From contig JAUYAL010000064.1 in NCBI GenBank assembly GCA_030693535.1, positions 1-64,000 on the forward strand: DNA of 64,000 bases, written 5' to 3'. The translations under genes were made by a program, and so were the position numbers. The notes beneath the pieces are model-generated. The model worked only from the letters and a program-made list of their open reading frames with translations. It was not told the origin of the DNA and did not search any database. The stretch is from Methylotenera sp. (GTDB lineage Bacteria; Pseudomonadota; Gammaproteobacteria; Burkholderiales; Methylophilaceae). Each line of letters begins with the position of its first letter. The stretch's first letter is position 1. Shown here piece after piece: positions 18,864 through 26,851 of this stretch.

Positions 18864-19679
18864 CTAAAGGCTAGAACCTAATTTTTTTGATAAAAATGGC
18901 GCGGCAAGCGCCGTTTGTTTTTTTAAGCCCATATTGACAAATTTTGGTGACATGCCGTTTAACCACGCAAAAAATGATTGTGGTTGGCCAATAAATACCT
19001 CCTGTTTCTTTGATTCCAAGGCTTTTACTACTATCCTCGCGACTGTTTCAGGGTCGTCCATTTTATTGCCAGCTTTTGCAGACATCTCAACAATATTGGC
19101 ATCATTCATCGCTGTGCTAATGCCACGCGGAGCAATATAAGTTACGCCAATTTTTGTGTTTACCAGCTCACGACGTAAGGCCTGTGAAAAGCCATGTATC
19201 GCAAATTTGCTGGCGCAATACGTAGCAAAGTGAGGAAATCCAAGAGAGCCAAATATTGAGCCGATAAAGACAAAATGACCTTGGTTTTTAGCTTGAAAAT
19301 TACCAATCAAAGCACGTGTAAGTTGAATTGGCGCTGTCGCATTGGTATGAATCAACTCGGCGATGCGGGTGTCTGATTGATCTTCTAGCGCAATAAAATC
19401 AAGCACCCCCGCGCTGTTAATGAGGATGTCAATATCGCCTAACAGTAGTTTGACTTCGTTGGCAAGGCGTTCGGTGCTGCCAGCAATATTAAAATCGGCC
19501 GTTACACAAAATGCTTTTCCACCTGCACTTTCAATCTCATCTTTTAATACATTTAATTTAATTGAATCACGTCCCACTAACGCCAAGATTGCTCCTTTTT
19601 GCGCAAGTAGCTTAGCAATGGGTTGACCGATACCACCTGTAGCACCTGTCAATAAAACCCTTTTATTCTTTAGTTGCAT
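18864..19679 (-). CDS. Short-chain dehydrogenase/reductase (operon with oxidase and ligase)
   Basis: 271 aa classical SDR. The Rossmann nucleotide-binding motif GATGGIGQP is near the N-terminus, NSAG follows, a catalytic Ser lies in FIGSIFGSLGFP, and Tyr-Lys occurs as YCASK. The C-terminal part (FFAWLNGMSPKFVNMGLKK) is hydrophobic-basic and may touch the membrane. It starts 11 bp after the diiron oxidase gene and is the last gene of the four-gene operon. In that setting it probably reduces or oxidises a carbonyl of the pathway intermediate, which is inference. The SDR at 31015 is a separate, only distantly similar enzyme. Confidence 0.88.
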   Translation of the reverse strand: MQLKNKRVLLTGATGGIGQPIAKLLAQKGAILALVGRDSIKLNVLKDEIESAGGKAFCVTADFNIAGSTERLANEVKLLLGDIDILINSAGVLDFIALEDQSDTRIAELIHTNATAPIQLTRALIGNFQAKNQGHFVFIGSIFGSLGFPHFATYCASKFAIHGFSQALRRELVNTKIGVTYIAPRGISTAMNDANIVEMSAKAGNKMDDPETVARIVVKALESKKQEVFIGQPQSFFAWLNGMSPKFVNMGLKKQTALAAPFLSKKLGSSL

Positions 19680-19690
19680 GGTGATTTTCC

Positions 19691-20371
19691 TTATTGGTTT
19701 TGCATAAATTCAGCTTCAATTGTACGGAAAATATCGCCATATAATTTATAAAAAACTTTGGCGCTATGAATCAGCATTGATTGATCGTCTACATCAGTTA
19801 TTTGATTTACCAAACTTTCATAAAACGACACGTGACTGATGTCTAATGAGCCATGAGATAACAAATAACTAAAGGCTTTCTTTGGCAATTTTAGGCTTGT
19901 CATCATAGTTTCGCCTGCTTGTGTGGCAACTGCCGTACTTGTGCCTTCTAGCACTAACACCATGCCAAAAAAACCGATGGGATTGACACGATGAATCATG
20001 TCGTAAGCATAAGACACCATGACTTCGGTTGCGATACTTGCCTGATTCATCGCCGTTTTGCTAGCGCGCACAGCTTCTTTATCACCCCCACATTCCGCGA
20101 TGTCGTTCAGCACCCATTCTTGATGCCCCATTTCCTCTTCGATATATTCACCAATTGCGGTACGTAACCATTCATAGTGTCCTGGCAAACGTCCACCGCA
20201 AGCCATAAGCAACGGCGTAGTGTGTTTTACGTGATGATAAGCCTGTGTAAGAAATGCGACATATGTGCGTAGTGAGATTTGGCCATTGGCACCTTGCGTA
20301 ATTAATGGCAGGCTCAATAATTCATTTCGTTCTTTTTCGGTTGCTTGGAGTAAGGTTTGATAAAAATTCAT
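19691..20371 (-). CDS. Heme-oxygenase-like diiron oxidase (HDO superfamily)
   Basis: 226 aa all-helical protein of the TenA / iron-containing redox enzyme group. Likely metal ligands are Glu80 and His83 (IEEEMGHQEW), Glu142 (VLEGTS), and His173, Asp177 and His180 (HGSLDISH), with His46/47 nearby. This spacing matches diiron HDOs such as UndA and SznF-type oxidases rather than thiaminase TenA, which lacks this metal set. Known HDOs carry out oxidative decarboxylation, N-oxygenation or C-C cleavage. Its start overlaps the ligase stop (TAATG), indicating translational coupling. The substrate is unknown; an acyl or aminoacyl product of the ligase is the natural guess. Confidence 0.82.
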   Translation of the reverse strand: MNFYQTLLQATEKERNELLSLPLITQGANGQISLRTYVAFLTQAYHHVKHTTPLLMACGGRLPGHYEWLRTAIGEYIEEEMGHQEWVLNDIAECGGDKEAVRASKTAMNQASIATEVMVSYAYDMIHRVNPIGFFGMVLVLEGTSTAVATQAGETMMTSLKLPKKAFSYLLSHGSLDISHVSFYESLVNQITDVDDQSMLIHSAKVFYKLYGDIFRTIEAEFMQNQ

Positions 20372-21870
20372 TAGGCATTTCCTTCATATAAAACGTTAAT
20401 TTTTTCTTGATAAGTTTGCCATATCACATCGCGTTTGAGGCGACCGTTGGCAGTCAGTTGAAGATTTTTTGTGCAAAATGGGGCATCTGCAAGCAGCCAT
20501 TGGGTGATACGCGCATAATCTGGCAATGCATGGTTAATAGATTGAATGTCGTCTTCAATTTGCAACAAAGTTGCACCTTGTCTGGCTACAATTAAAGCGG
20601 TATTCCATGGCTTTGCTTCACCAAACAAGCAAGCCTGCTGTATATGCTTACTATTCGTTAATTCGCGCTCCACCCATTCTGGAGAAACATTGCGTCCAAA
20701 TGAGGTAATAAAAATATTTTTTTTGCGACCATTAATAAATAAAAAACCATCTTTATCTAAATAGCCAACGTCTCCAGTTTGAATAATGTCGCTAACTTCT
20801 TCTGGGATATTGGCATTGGTATAGCCAAGTAGGTTAGCGCCTTTTACTAATATTTCATTTTCTGCTGAAAATGAAATATTAACGTGTGCTAAAGGTTTGC
20901 CAACACTACCAATTTTATTGGCTTGTGGTGTATTGAGTGCTACAACAGAAGCGCTTTCAGACAATCCGTAGCCTTCAAACACCGGGATTTTCATTGAATG
21001 AGCACGTTGCAGTAATTGCGGTGAAACATGCGCGCCACCAACCGCTAAAAAGCGCAAATGCGGCAAGGTTGCGGCACCTGCCTCGCGTGCACATACCAAC
21101 GCACTGAGTAGCTGAGGTATAAAAATGGCGGTGCTCGCTTTAGTTTGCGAAAATGCATCATGCAGTTTTTTTACATCTAGATTACTGCCATTTAAGCCGA
21201 CTTTCTCACCCGGTAACAAGTGTACGGTAGCGCCAGCAAGTAATGCGACATAAACGCCGGCAACATTTTCTAGCAAGGTAGAAAGTGGCAGTACACATAA
21301 ATGATGGTCTGGCCTACTTAAGTTTGTGGCAATCTTAATTGAATTAGCTACTTTTAACATTGCAGTATTACTCAAGCAAACGCCTTTAGGTTGGCCCGTC
21401 GTGCCTGATGTGTATGTGATTTTGGCGGTATTATCTGGTAGTAGTTTAGCTTTAACTGCGAGACTGAATTGCGTGAGCGATTTATTAGCAATAGTGAATT
21501 TGATTTGCGCGGTAATCAAGTCCCCCAAAATAGCTGCAAAACGCTGCGAATTGTCAGTCACAAGCGAAGTTGCACCAGCATCGGTAACGGCATGCAATAT
21601 TTGCAAATCAGAAAAAAATAGCGGCAATGGCACTAGGGGTAATTCACATGCCATAGCTGCTAGATCAATGATTACCCACGCGGGATGATTATCTAGTGCA
21701 AGTGCTAATGCGCCAGAGTGTTTCTCTAAGTAGAACTGCTGTTGTAAATGGCTGACGACTTCATGTAATTGTTGGTAATTTGTAGCACTTTCTTTATTGC
21801 CATCACTGCCCTGTAAAGCAATATCCGTAGGCCTCTCAAATGCATGTTTCGCGAGTGCTTCAATCAACAT
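20371..21870 (-). CDS. AMP-dependent acyl-CoA synthetase/ligase-like enzyme
   Basis: 499 aa member of the ANL superfamily. Core motifs are visible: ITYTSGTTGQPKG (A3 phosphate loop), FEGYGLSESASV (A5), QTGDVGYLDKDGF (A7), INGRKKNIFITSFGRNVSPE (A8) and a C-terminal NGRLKRD with the A10 lysine. It is shorter than typical long-chain acyl-CoA synthetases (550-650 aa). It should activate a carboxylic acid as acyl adenylate and pass it to CoA, an amine or a carrier. It follows the hemolysin-family gene by 18 bp and is coupled to the diiron oxidase gene, so it probably supplies the activated acyl group for that pathway. Confidence 0.88.
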   Translation of the reverse strand: MLIEALAKHAFERPTDIALQGSDGNKESATNYQQLHEVVSHLQQQFYLEKHSGALALALDNHPAWVIIDLAAMACELPLVPLPLFFSDLQILHAVTDAGATSLVTDNSQRFAAILGDLITAQIKFTIANKSLTQFSLAVKAKLLPDNTAKITYTSGTTGQPKGVCLSNTAMLKVANSIKIATNLSRPDHHLCVLPLSTLLENVAGVYVALLAGATVHLLPGEKVGLNGSNLDVKKLHDAFSQTKASTAIFIPQLLSALVCAREAGAATLPHLRFLAVGGAHVSPQLLQRAHSMKIPVFEGYGLSESASVVALNTPQANKIGSVGKPLAHVNISFSAENEILVKGANLLGYTNANIPEEVSDIIQTGDVGYLDKDGFLFINGRKKNIFITSFGRNVSPEWVERELTNSKHIQQACLFGEAKPWNTALIVARQGATLLQIEDDIQSINHALPDYARITQWLLADAPFCTKNLQLTANGRLKRDVIWQTYQEKINVLYEGNA

Positions 21871-21888
21871 TAAAAAGCCCTTTAATAA

Positions 21889-22528
21889 TTATTTCGCAAT
21901 ACCACGAATAGCCACCACTTGCGGCATATGCTTATAATAACTACCCCATTTGACCTGCTCTTCAACTGGCAATCTGGCTTTATCTGCGGGGAAAAGTGGA
22001 TAGACATCACGCCCACCTTTAATGACGGCATTTTGTAAACTATGATGTGATGTGGCCACACACCATTCAATACCCATATTCAAAGTATATTGAATAACAT
22101 GCGCAATCAGAACACCTGCATTGCGTGGGTTTGCGACAGCCAAATTACCTATTTTAGTGATTTGTTCCCGAGTCACTGTCTTACCATAAGTGTTCAGAAA
22201 GTAAAGTCTCTATGGGCTCATCTAAATACTGCTCTAAAAATAAAGGCTCTACTGATGCAGGACGTAACCCAAAAGCAGCCATCAGCACGCCATTGCTATC
22301 ACGTAGTGCCACTAAATGTGGCATAAAGAGTGTGACTTTGGCATCGTAAGCAGATTTAAATACGGCATGAATAAACGACTCAACTTCCGCACGAGCAGAA
22401 TCTCCAACATTGACGGTAGTCGCAGTAATTTCACTTAATTGATAACGCTTGGTTTTCACAAATTCTCTCAGATGGTAAGCCGCTTCTGCCCTGTAAATTG
22501 AATGATGTTGAGTAATGTAATCAAGCAT
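21889..22528 (-). pseudogene. Thermostable-hemolysin family (GNAT-like) gene with a frameshift
   Basis: Two abutting frames together make one T_hemolysin-family protein of about 212 aa. The first (22528-22181) holds FMPHLVALRDSNGVLMAAFG and RPASVEPLFLEQYLDEPIE and stops at TAA 22181-22183. The second (from about 22176 to 21889) holds ITKIGNLAVANPRNAG and the family end VKWGSYYKHMPQV. Dropping one T near 22187-22189 restores one frame and the expected family length. T_hemolysin proteins have an acetyltransferase-like fold; the name comes from Vibrio delta-VPH, and acyl transfer is a more likely role here. It is the first gene of the operon. The lesion could be a mutation, a sequence error or, less likely, a programmed +1 shift. 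Confidence 0.78.
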
Positions 22529-22629
22529 AAGTTTAATCCAAATAGTTTTACTAATTTATTTCATGCAATCAACGTGCCATATAAATAGTTGAACAAATAC
22601 AATAAGTTATTTAAAGGCCGCCGACTAAT

Positions 22630-22677
22630 CCCTGCAAAATTTGCAGGGTTAACATTAAGTTTATGCAAATTTTGCAT
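22630..22677 (+). promoter_or_regulatory. Pair of TGCAAA-N-TTTGCA palindromes (candidate enhancer sites)
   Basis: TGCAAAATTTGCA (22633-22645) and TGCAAATTTTGCA (22664-22676) share the same 6-1-6 design and lie 31 bp apart centre to centre, about three helical turns. They are roughly 105-140 bp upstream of the sigma-54 promoter at 22774, a usual distance for NtrC-type activator sites. No coding sequence in 22529-22904 convinced me. Confidence 0.55.
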
Positions 22678-22773
22678 GCTTTTTTATAGATTAAATCATC
22701 AACAACATATTAACGCGCGCAATAAAACCATAAGAAACATAGCGCTAACTTCAATACTGTGTCTATCAATATT

Positions 22774-22790
22774 TTGGCATCGTAATTGCA
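22774..22790 (+). promoter_or_regulatory. Sigma-54 promoter of the PAP2-eptA operon
   Basis: TTGGCATCGTAATTGCA has GG (22776-22777) and GC (22788-22789) exactly 10 bases apart and TTGC at -12. It would start transcription near 22801, about 105 nt before the PAP2 gene. Confidence 0.6.
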
Positions 22791-22904
22791 AGCTAAATAT
22801 GCAATTAAAACTATCAATCTGTCAAAAATGCTACAACTCAACCAAATCTTGCGTGATTTAACAAATTTTAAACATGCCAATGCCAGTAAAGTTAAGTCAT
22901 AAGC

Positions 22905-23630
22905 ATGCGCTATATTTTTTATCAGAAAAACATGTGGGGTTTATTGGCATTTGCTGTATTGATGCTGTTTGTATATCCAAAAACTGGCATAGACCAACAG
23001 TTGATTGCGCCTTACTATAATGCCGCAACTCAAAGCTTCTTGCTGAAACATCATTTTTTTCTAGAAAACTTCATGCATGCAGGCTTAAAAAATTGCATGA
23101 TATTGATTGCAATATGCACCTTATTGCTTGGCCTAGCAGGCAATAGAATAGCGCCTCTCAGAGCATATATTACACCATACCAAAAGTCGTTGCTTTGGAC
23201 GTTTGTTGCAATGCTGCTATCCACCAGTGCGGTTTCAATACTAAAAAGTTTCAGTATTCACGGTTGCCCCAGCGACTTAATGACATACGGCGGCAATTTG
23301 CCTTTTCTTGGACTTTTTGAACAGCTTCCTCAAGGCGCTCAAGCAGGACATTGTTTTCCTGGCGGGCATGCCAGCGGAGGATTTGCACTGATGTCATATT
23401 TTTTCGCATTTCGTGAATATAAGCCGAATTTTGCAATGATGATGTTAGCACTCGCTTTAGTGCTGGGCTTTAGTATGGGTTGGGCGCAAATGATACGCGG
23501 CGAACATTTTTTATCACACAACCTTTGGTCGGCTTGGGTGGTGTGGGCGGTGTGCTTAGTTTGCCAGTTTTTCCAAACACTCACATTTCCACAAACAGCA
23601 CTGTTTACTAAAACAATAATTGAGAAATAA
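22905..23630 (+). CDS. PAP2-family lipid phosphatase
   Basis: 241 aa inner-membrane protein with about five to six membrane segments. Phosphatase motifs are visible: KSFSIHGCPSDL (the C1 region, with Cys where soluble PAP2 enzymes have Arg, as in many LpxE/LpxT-like members), PGGHASGGF (C2) and MIRGEHFLSHNLWSA (C3). It probably removes or transfers a phosphate on lipid A or an isoprenoid lipid at the periplasmic face. The eptA gene begins 5 bp after its stop. A dephosphorylation followed by phosphoethanolamine addition on lipid A would fit the pair. Confidence 0.87.
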   Translation: MRYIFYQKNMWGLLAFAVLMLFVYPKTGIDQQLIAPYYNAATQSFLLKHHFFLENFMHAGLKNCMILIAICTLLLGLAGNRIAPLRAYITPYQKSLLWTFVAMLLSTSAVSILKSFSIHGCPSDLMTYGGNLPFLGLFEQLPQGAQAGHCFPGGHASGGFALMSYFFAFREYKPNFAMMMLALALVLGFSMGWAQMIRGEHFLSHNLWSAWVVWAVCLVCQFFQTLTFPQTALFTKTIIEK

Positions 23631-23635
23631 TCCAC

Positions 23636-25279
23636 ATGAAGTCACTACGTAACGCTTTACCTAATTTTATTCGCACTATTCAATTAAGCTCGCAAACCTA
23701 CGCCATTTTACTGGTGACGGGCTTTATTATGCTCACTGGTAATTTGTCGCTTTTTAGCAGAATACTGGAAATATATCCGTTTACATTAAGAAATTTACCT
23801 TTTCTATTATCATTAGCTGCTTTTTTCACAGCATTAACCGCCCTTTTCTTTTTGTTAATCTGCCATGGTAGAACTACACGCTGGATTTTAGCGCTATTTT
23901 TGGTGCTGGCTTCACAAGCGGCTTATCATATGGATCAGTTTGGAATCATTATCGACGTGGTCATGATAGACAACATTATGCAAACTAATTCGCAAGAAAT
24001 TGCCGGTTTGCTGAGTGTGAGTCTGCTGATGAAAACGATATTATTTGGCATTATTCCAGCTTGGCTAGTCATTAAATACTGCCCATCAGTGACAAATGCT
24101 CGCGCGGAATTTAAATCTAGATTCCGTTTGATGGCGATACTATTTTTATCACTTTTTGTCTTGGTAGCGCCATTTAGTGCGGGCTATTCTTCTTTTATAC
24201 GCGAACACAAAATAACACGTTTTTATGCAAATCCAACTTACTCAACTTATTCAATTGTTAAATACATCATTCAGCAATTAAGTATTACAACGATGGTGCC
24301 ACTAAAAATCATTGCGAAAGATGCTGAAAAAATTGGCCCAGCTTCAAAATCCGAACTAATAATATTAGTTGTTGGCGAAACTGCTCGTGCAGACCACTTT
24401 TCCCTGAATGGTTATCATAGACAAACCAATCCGTTGTTGGTAAAGCAAAATGTCGTGAGCTTAAGCAAAGTCAGTTCTTGCGGTACATCAACAAGCGTAT
24501 CTGTACCTTGTATGTTTTCTTCGTTGTCACGCGCGAAATATGATAAAGAAAAAGCTTTGAATCAACAAAATGCGCTAGATGTATTGACCGATCATGGTGT
24601 TCAAGTTTTGTGGCGAGACAATAATTCTGATTCAAAGGGTGTTGCAACACGCGTTCAATATCAAGATTTTAAGAGCCCTACACTTAATCCCGCATGTGAA
24701 GGTGAATGCAGAGATATAGGCATGTTAAACGGTTTGGATACATACATTGAAGCCCAAAAGGGTGAAGATATTTTAATTGTTCTACACCAAATGGGCAATC
24801 ACGGACCTGAATATTATAGACGGTACCCCAAAGAATTTGAACGATTTAAGCCCATGTGCATGACTGGTGAATTAAGAGATTGCAGCCAAGATGAAATTGA
24901 TAATAGCTATGATAATGCTATTTTATATACCGATTATTTCTTATCTAAAGTGATTGAGTTTTTGCAGAAATATGATGATAGTTATGGAACAGCCATGTTG
25001 TATGTGAGTGATCATGGTGAGTCATTAGGTGAGCATGGTTTTTACTTACATGCCGCGCCCTATATGATTGCACCAAAAGAGCAAACGCACGTGCCAGCGA
25101 TTGTGTGGATGGGTAAACATTTTGATTATAAAAAAGAACAACTGATGCCATATAAAGACTACGCATTAAGCCATGACGACTTGTTTTGCACGCTATTAGT
25201 AGCATTTGAAATTGATGCGAAAATGTGCGCAGCGAAAGAGGAAATGTTGCAAAAAAACTTAACATTTACAATGCATTAA
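23636..25279 (+). CDS. eptA: Lipid A phosphoethanolamine transferase (EptA family)
   Basis: 547 aa. Four to five N-terminal membrane helices (to about residue 190) are followed by a periplasmic sulfatase-fold domain. Key motifs: VVGETARADHFSLNGY (metal-binding Glu), SSCGTSTSVSVPCMFS with the nucleophilic Thr, the Cys pairs typical of Ept enzymes, HQMGNHGPEYY, and VSDHGESLGEHGFYLH. It transfers phosphoethanolamine from phosphatidylethanolamine to lipid A, which lowers negative charge and gives cationic-peptide resistance. It shares a sigma-54-type promoter with the PAP2 gene and converges with the PstS-like gene (2-bp gap). The precise acceptor (lipid A or core Kdo/heptose) is not certain. Confidence 0.92.
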   Translation: MKSLRNALPNFIRTIQLSSQTYAILLVTGFIMLTGNLSLFSRILEIYPFTLRNLPFLLSLAAFFTALTALFFLLICHGRTTRWILALFLVLASQAAYHMDQFGIIIDVVMIDNIMQTNSQEIAGLLSVSLLMKTILFGIIPAWLVIKYCPSVTNARAEFKSRFRLMAILFLSLFVLVAPFSAGYSSFIREHKITRFYANPTYSTYSIVKYIIQQLSITTMVPLKIIAKDAEKIGPASKSELIILVVGETARADHFSLNGYHRQTNPLLVKQNVVSLSKVSSCGTSTSVSVPCMFSSLSRAKYDKEKALNQQNALDVLTDHGVQVLWRDNNSDSKGVATRVQYQDFKSPTLNPACEGECRDIGMLNGLDTYIEAQKGEDILIVLHQMGNHGPEYYRRYPKEFERFKPMCMTGELRDCSQDEIDNSYDNAILYTDYFLSKVIEFLQKYDDSYGTAMLYVSDHGESLGEHGFYLHAAPYMIAPKEQTHVPAIVWMGKHFDYKKEQLMPYKDYALSHDDLFCTLLVAFEIDAKMCAAKEEMLQKNLTFTMH

Positions 25280-25281
25280 AT

Positions 25282-25770
25282 TTATTTGCATTCAATATTC
25301 TCTGGGGCATGTGTAACAATTTTATTTTGAATGACCCAAAGAATAGCTTTTACACGCGCATCTGTATTGCAGGCATCTAAATACCCAACAGCACCTTTAG
25401 TTTGCGTTACGTAGCGTAAAACGGCTTCTTCAGAATTAACAGAATAAGGTGGCAGCACGCCGTTAAAATATTGGCCGTTCCAATAATCAATCTGTGTTTT
25501 AGGTACACTGCCAAGTACAATTTCCGAAAATTGTATCCTTAATGGATGCTCGGCACTTAAATTAACAGGCTTGATACGTAGACCTTTTGGCCAGTAGAGT
25601 TGTTTACGCCAATAGATGAGGTTTAGTTGATTAGGGGCTAATTTAAGCTCATCTGCGGTTTGATTACTAGCTACCACGATTGCGATAATGGCTTTATTTT
25701 CCTCTGCCAAAGCAGAGTTCGTCATTTGCATGATGCAAAGAGCCACAGTGAAAATAAAAAGTTTATGCAT
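25282..25770 (-). CDS. PstS-like short periplasmic substrate-binding protein
   Basis: 162 aa with a signal peptide (LFIFTVALCIMQMTNSALA). The body resembles the small PstS-related proteins that accompany sensor kinases and porins: LNLIYWRKQLYWPKGLRIKPV, FSEIVLGSVPKTQIDYWNGQYFNG, and VTQTKGAVGYLDAC. It is much shorter than true PstS (about 340 aa), so it is likely a single-lobe sensor-type protein and not a transport component. Its ATG overlaps the stop of the barrel gene by one base (TGATG), so the two are translationally coupled. The neighbouring divergent two-component system may be its partner, which is inference. Confidence 0.72.
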   Translation of the reverse strand: MHKLFIFTVALCIMQMTNSALAEENKAIIAIVVASNQTADELKLAPNQLNLIYWRKQLYWPKGLRIKPVNLSAEHPLRIQFSEIVLGSVPKTQIDYWNGQYFNGVLPPYSVNSEEAVLRYVTQTKGAVGYLDACNTDARVKAILWVIQNKIVTHAPENIECK

Positions 25771-26777
25771 CAGAAAAGAAAGGCAAACGAAGCTAAAAAG
25801 CCACGGGGTGATTCTGGTTGATTGCCACTACCGCCGGTAAACTCAAGCTTCAATAATTGTGTCGGTTTAACTCGCCAAGTGGTGCCAATAAGCCAGCGCT
25901 CGGCCGAGCTTTCATTGGGGCGTTGCAACGTCTCTAATCGTGTTAACCAAAACCAGTTATTTAAGCCAACAACATTAAGCGGCACTGCAGTTTGTAAATA
26001 AGCGCCACTACCGCCATCTTTGTTGTTGATATTAAATCGTTGAAAAGCTTCACCACTGATTTCAACCTCATTTAGATATGTTACAAAATCTAAGCCCAAC
26101 ATATGATAACTGGCTGAATTTAGACCCTTTTCACGAAAAGATAAAATGGATACACCAATATCTGATTGATTCTTATAGCTAAATCGAGCACCTTTTACAT
26201 GTTCGAACTGTAGCTCAAAATTGTCATCTTTTTCTTGGTCTTCTACGAGTTCACCAAATAGTTTGTATTCAAACGCACCATTTAAAAATGGCAATGCCCC
26301 AAACAACATGGCACCATTAGTGCCGGTTGGAAATAATCGTGATGTCGCCATTGGGCGTGTGCTAGTCCAGACCAACGGCGAGGCATGAAGCAAGTTCCAG
26401 CGGCTATTCGGGGTTAAAAATCGACCTCCTCGAAAATTCACTTTTTCAGATAAATTGTAGTCAAAATATAAACGCTCTAAATCAAAATGTCCTTCTTTGC
26501 GACTAAACTTTTGATCGTCGTTCAAAGCTAGTGGGCGTTCCAGTTCTAGTTCACCAAAAAAACTTAAGCGACTATCATTTTGCCAAGTGAGGATTAAGCT
26601 AATCTCATTCACGGCCGCTTCTGTTTCTTGATTTCGATGCAGAATAGTGCCAGCGCTAGAATAGCCACCTAAATTGAAGTTGTCATTCATGCTTGTAGTT
26701 TCTTCAGCGAGTGCAGGCTTGCATAGCGCCGCACTCAAGGCTAGACTACTCATCATGAAAGCAAAAATTTTATGCAT
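25770..26777 (-). CDS. Outer-membrane beta-barrel protein (porin-like)
   Basis: About 335 aa from ATG 26777, which has GGAG 6 nt upstream. A signal peptide (FAFMMSSLALSAALCKPALA) is followed by alternating hydrophobic strands and a C-terminal FLASFAFLF ending in Phe, the outer-membrane assembly signal. Phrases such as ELERPLALNDDQKFSRKEGH and LFPTGTNGAMLFGALPF resemble uncharacterised porin-like proteins that sit next to PstS-like genes. Substrate unknown. It is divergent from the sensor kinase gene with only about 75 bp between, so both may be controlled from the same short region, which holds an inverted repeat. Confidence 0.75.
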   Translation of the reverse strand: MHKIFAFMMSSLALSAALCKPALAEETTSMNDNFNLGGYSSAGTILHRNQETEAAVNEISLILTWQNDSRLSFFGELELERPLALNDDQKFSRKEGHFDLERLYFDYNLSEKVNFRGGRFLTPNSRWNLLHASPLVWTSTRPMATSRLFPTGTNGAMLFGALPFLNGAFEYKLFGELVEDQEKDDNFELQFEHVKGARFSYKNQSDIGVSILSFREKGLNSASYHMLGLDFVTYLNEVEISGEAFQRFNINNKDGGSGAYLQTAVPLNVVGLNNWFWLTRLETLQRPNESSAERWLIGTTWRVKPTQLLKLEFTGGSGNQPESPRGFLASFAFLF

Positions 26778-26819
26778 ATTGCGCTCCGCCGTCAGTAAAT
26801 TCCTAGCATTTTCAATAGA

Positions 26820-26839
26820 GAGATATTGTCTCATATCTC
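26820..26839. promoter_or_regulatory. Inverted repeat in the divergent barrel / sensor-kinase region
   Basis: GAGATAT-6-ATATCTC, a 7-bp perfect inverted repeat, lies between the two divergent starts. It may be an autoregulatory operator of the two-component system. No sigma-54 consensus was seen here. Confidence 0.35.
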
Positions 26840-26851
26840 CTATCAATCAGC

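Noticed and set aside
22181..22192. Programmed +1 frameshift in the T_hemolysin gene
   Set aside because: The site lacks a recognised slippery codon next to the stop and no stimulatory structure was seen; mutation or error is simpler.
22589..22861. 90-aa frame on the plus strand before the PAP2 gene
   Set aside because: Composition is unlike a protein family, it has no ribosome-binding site, and it covers the paired palindromes and the sigma-54 promoter.
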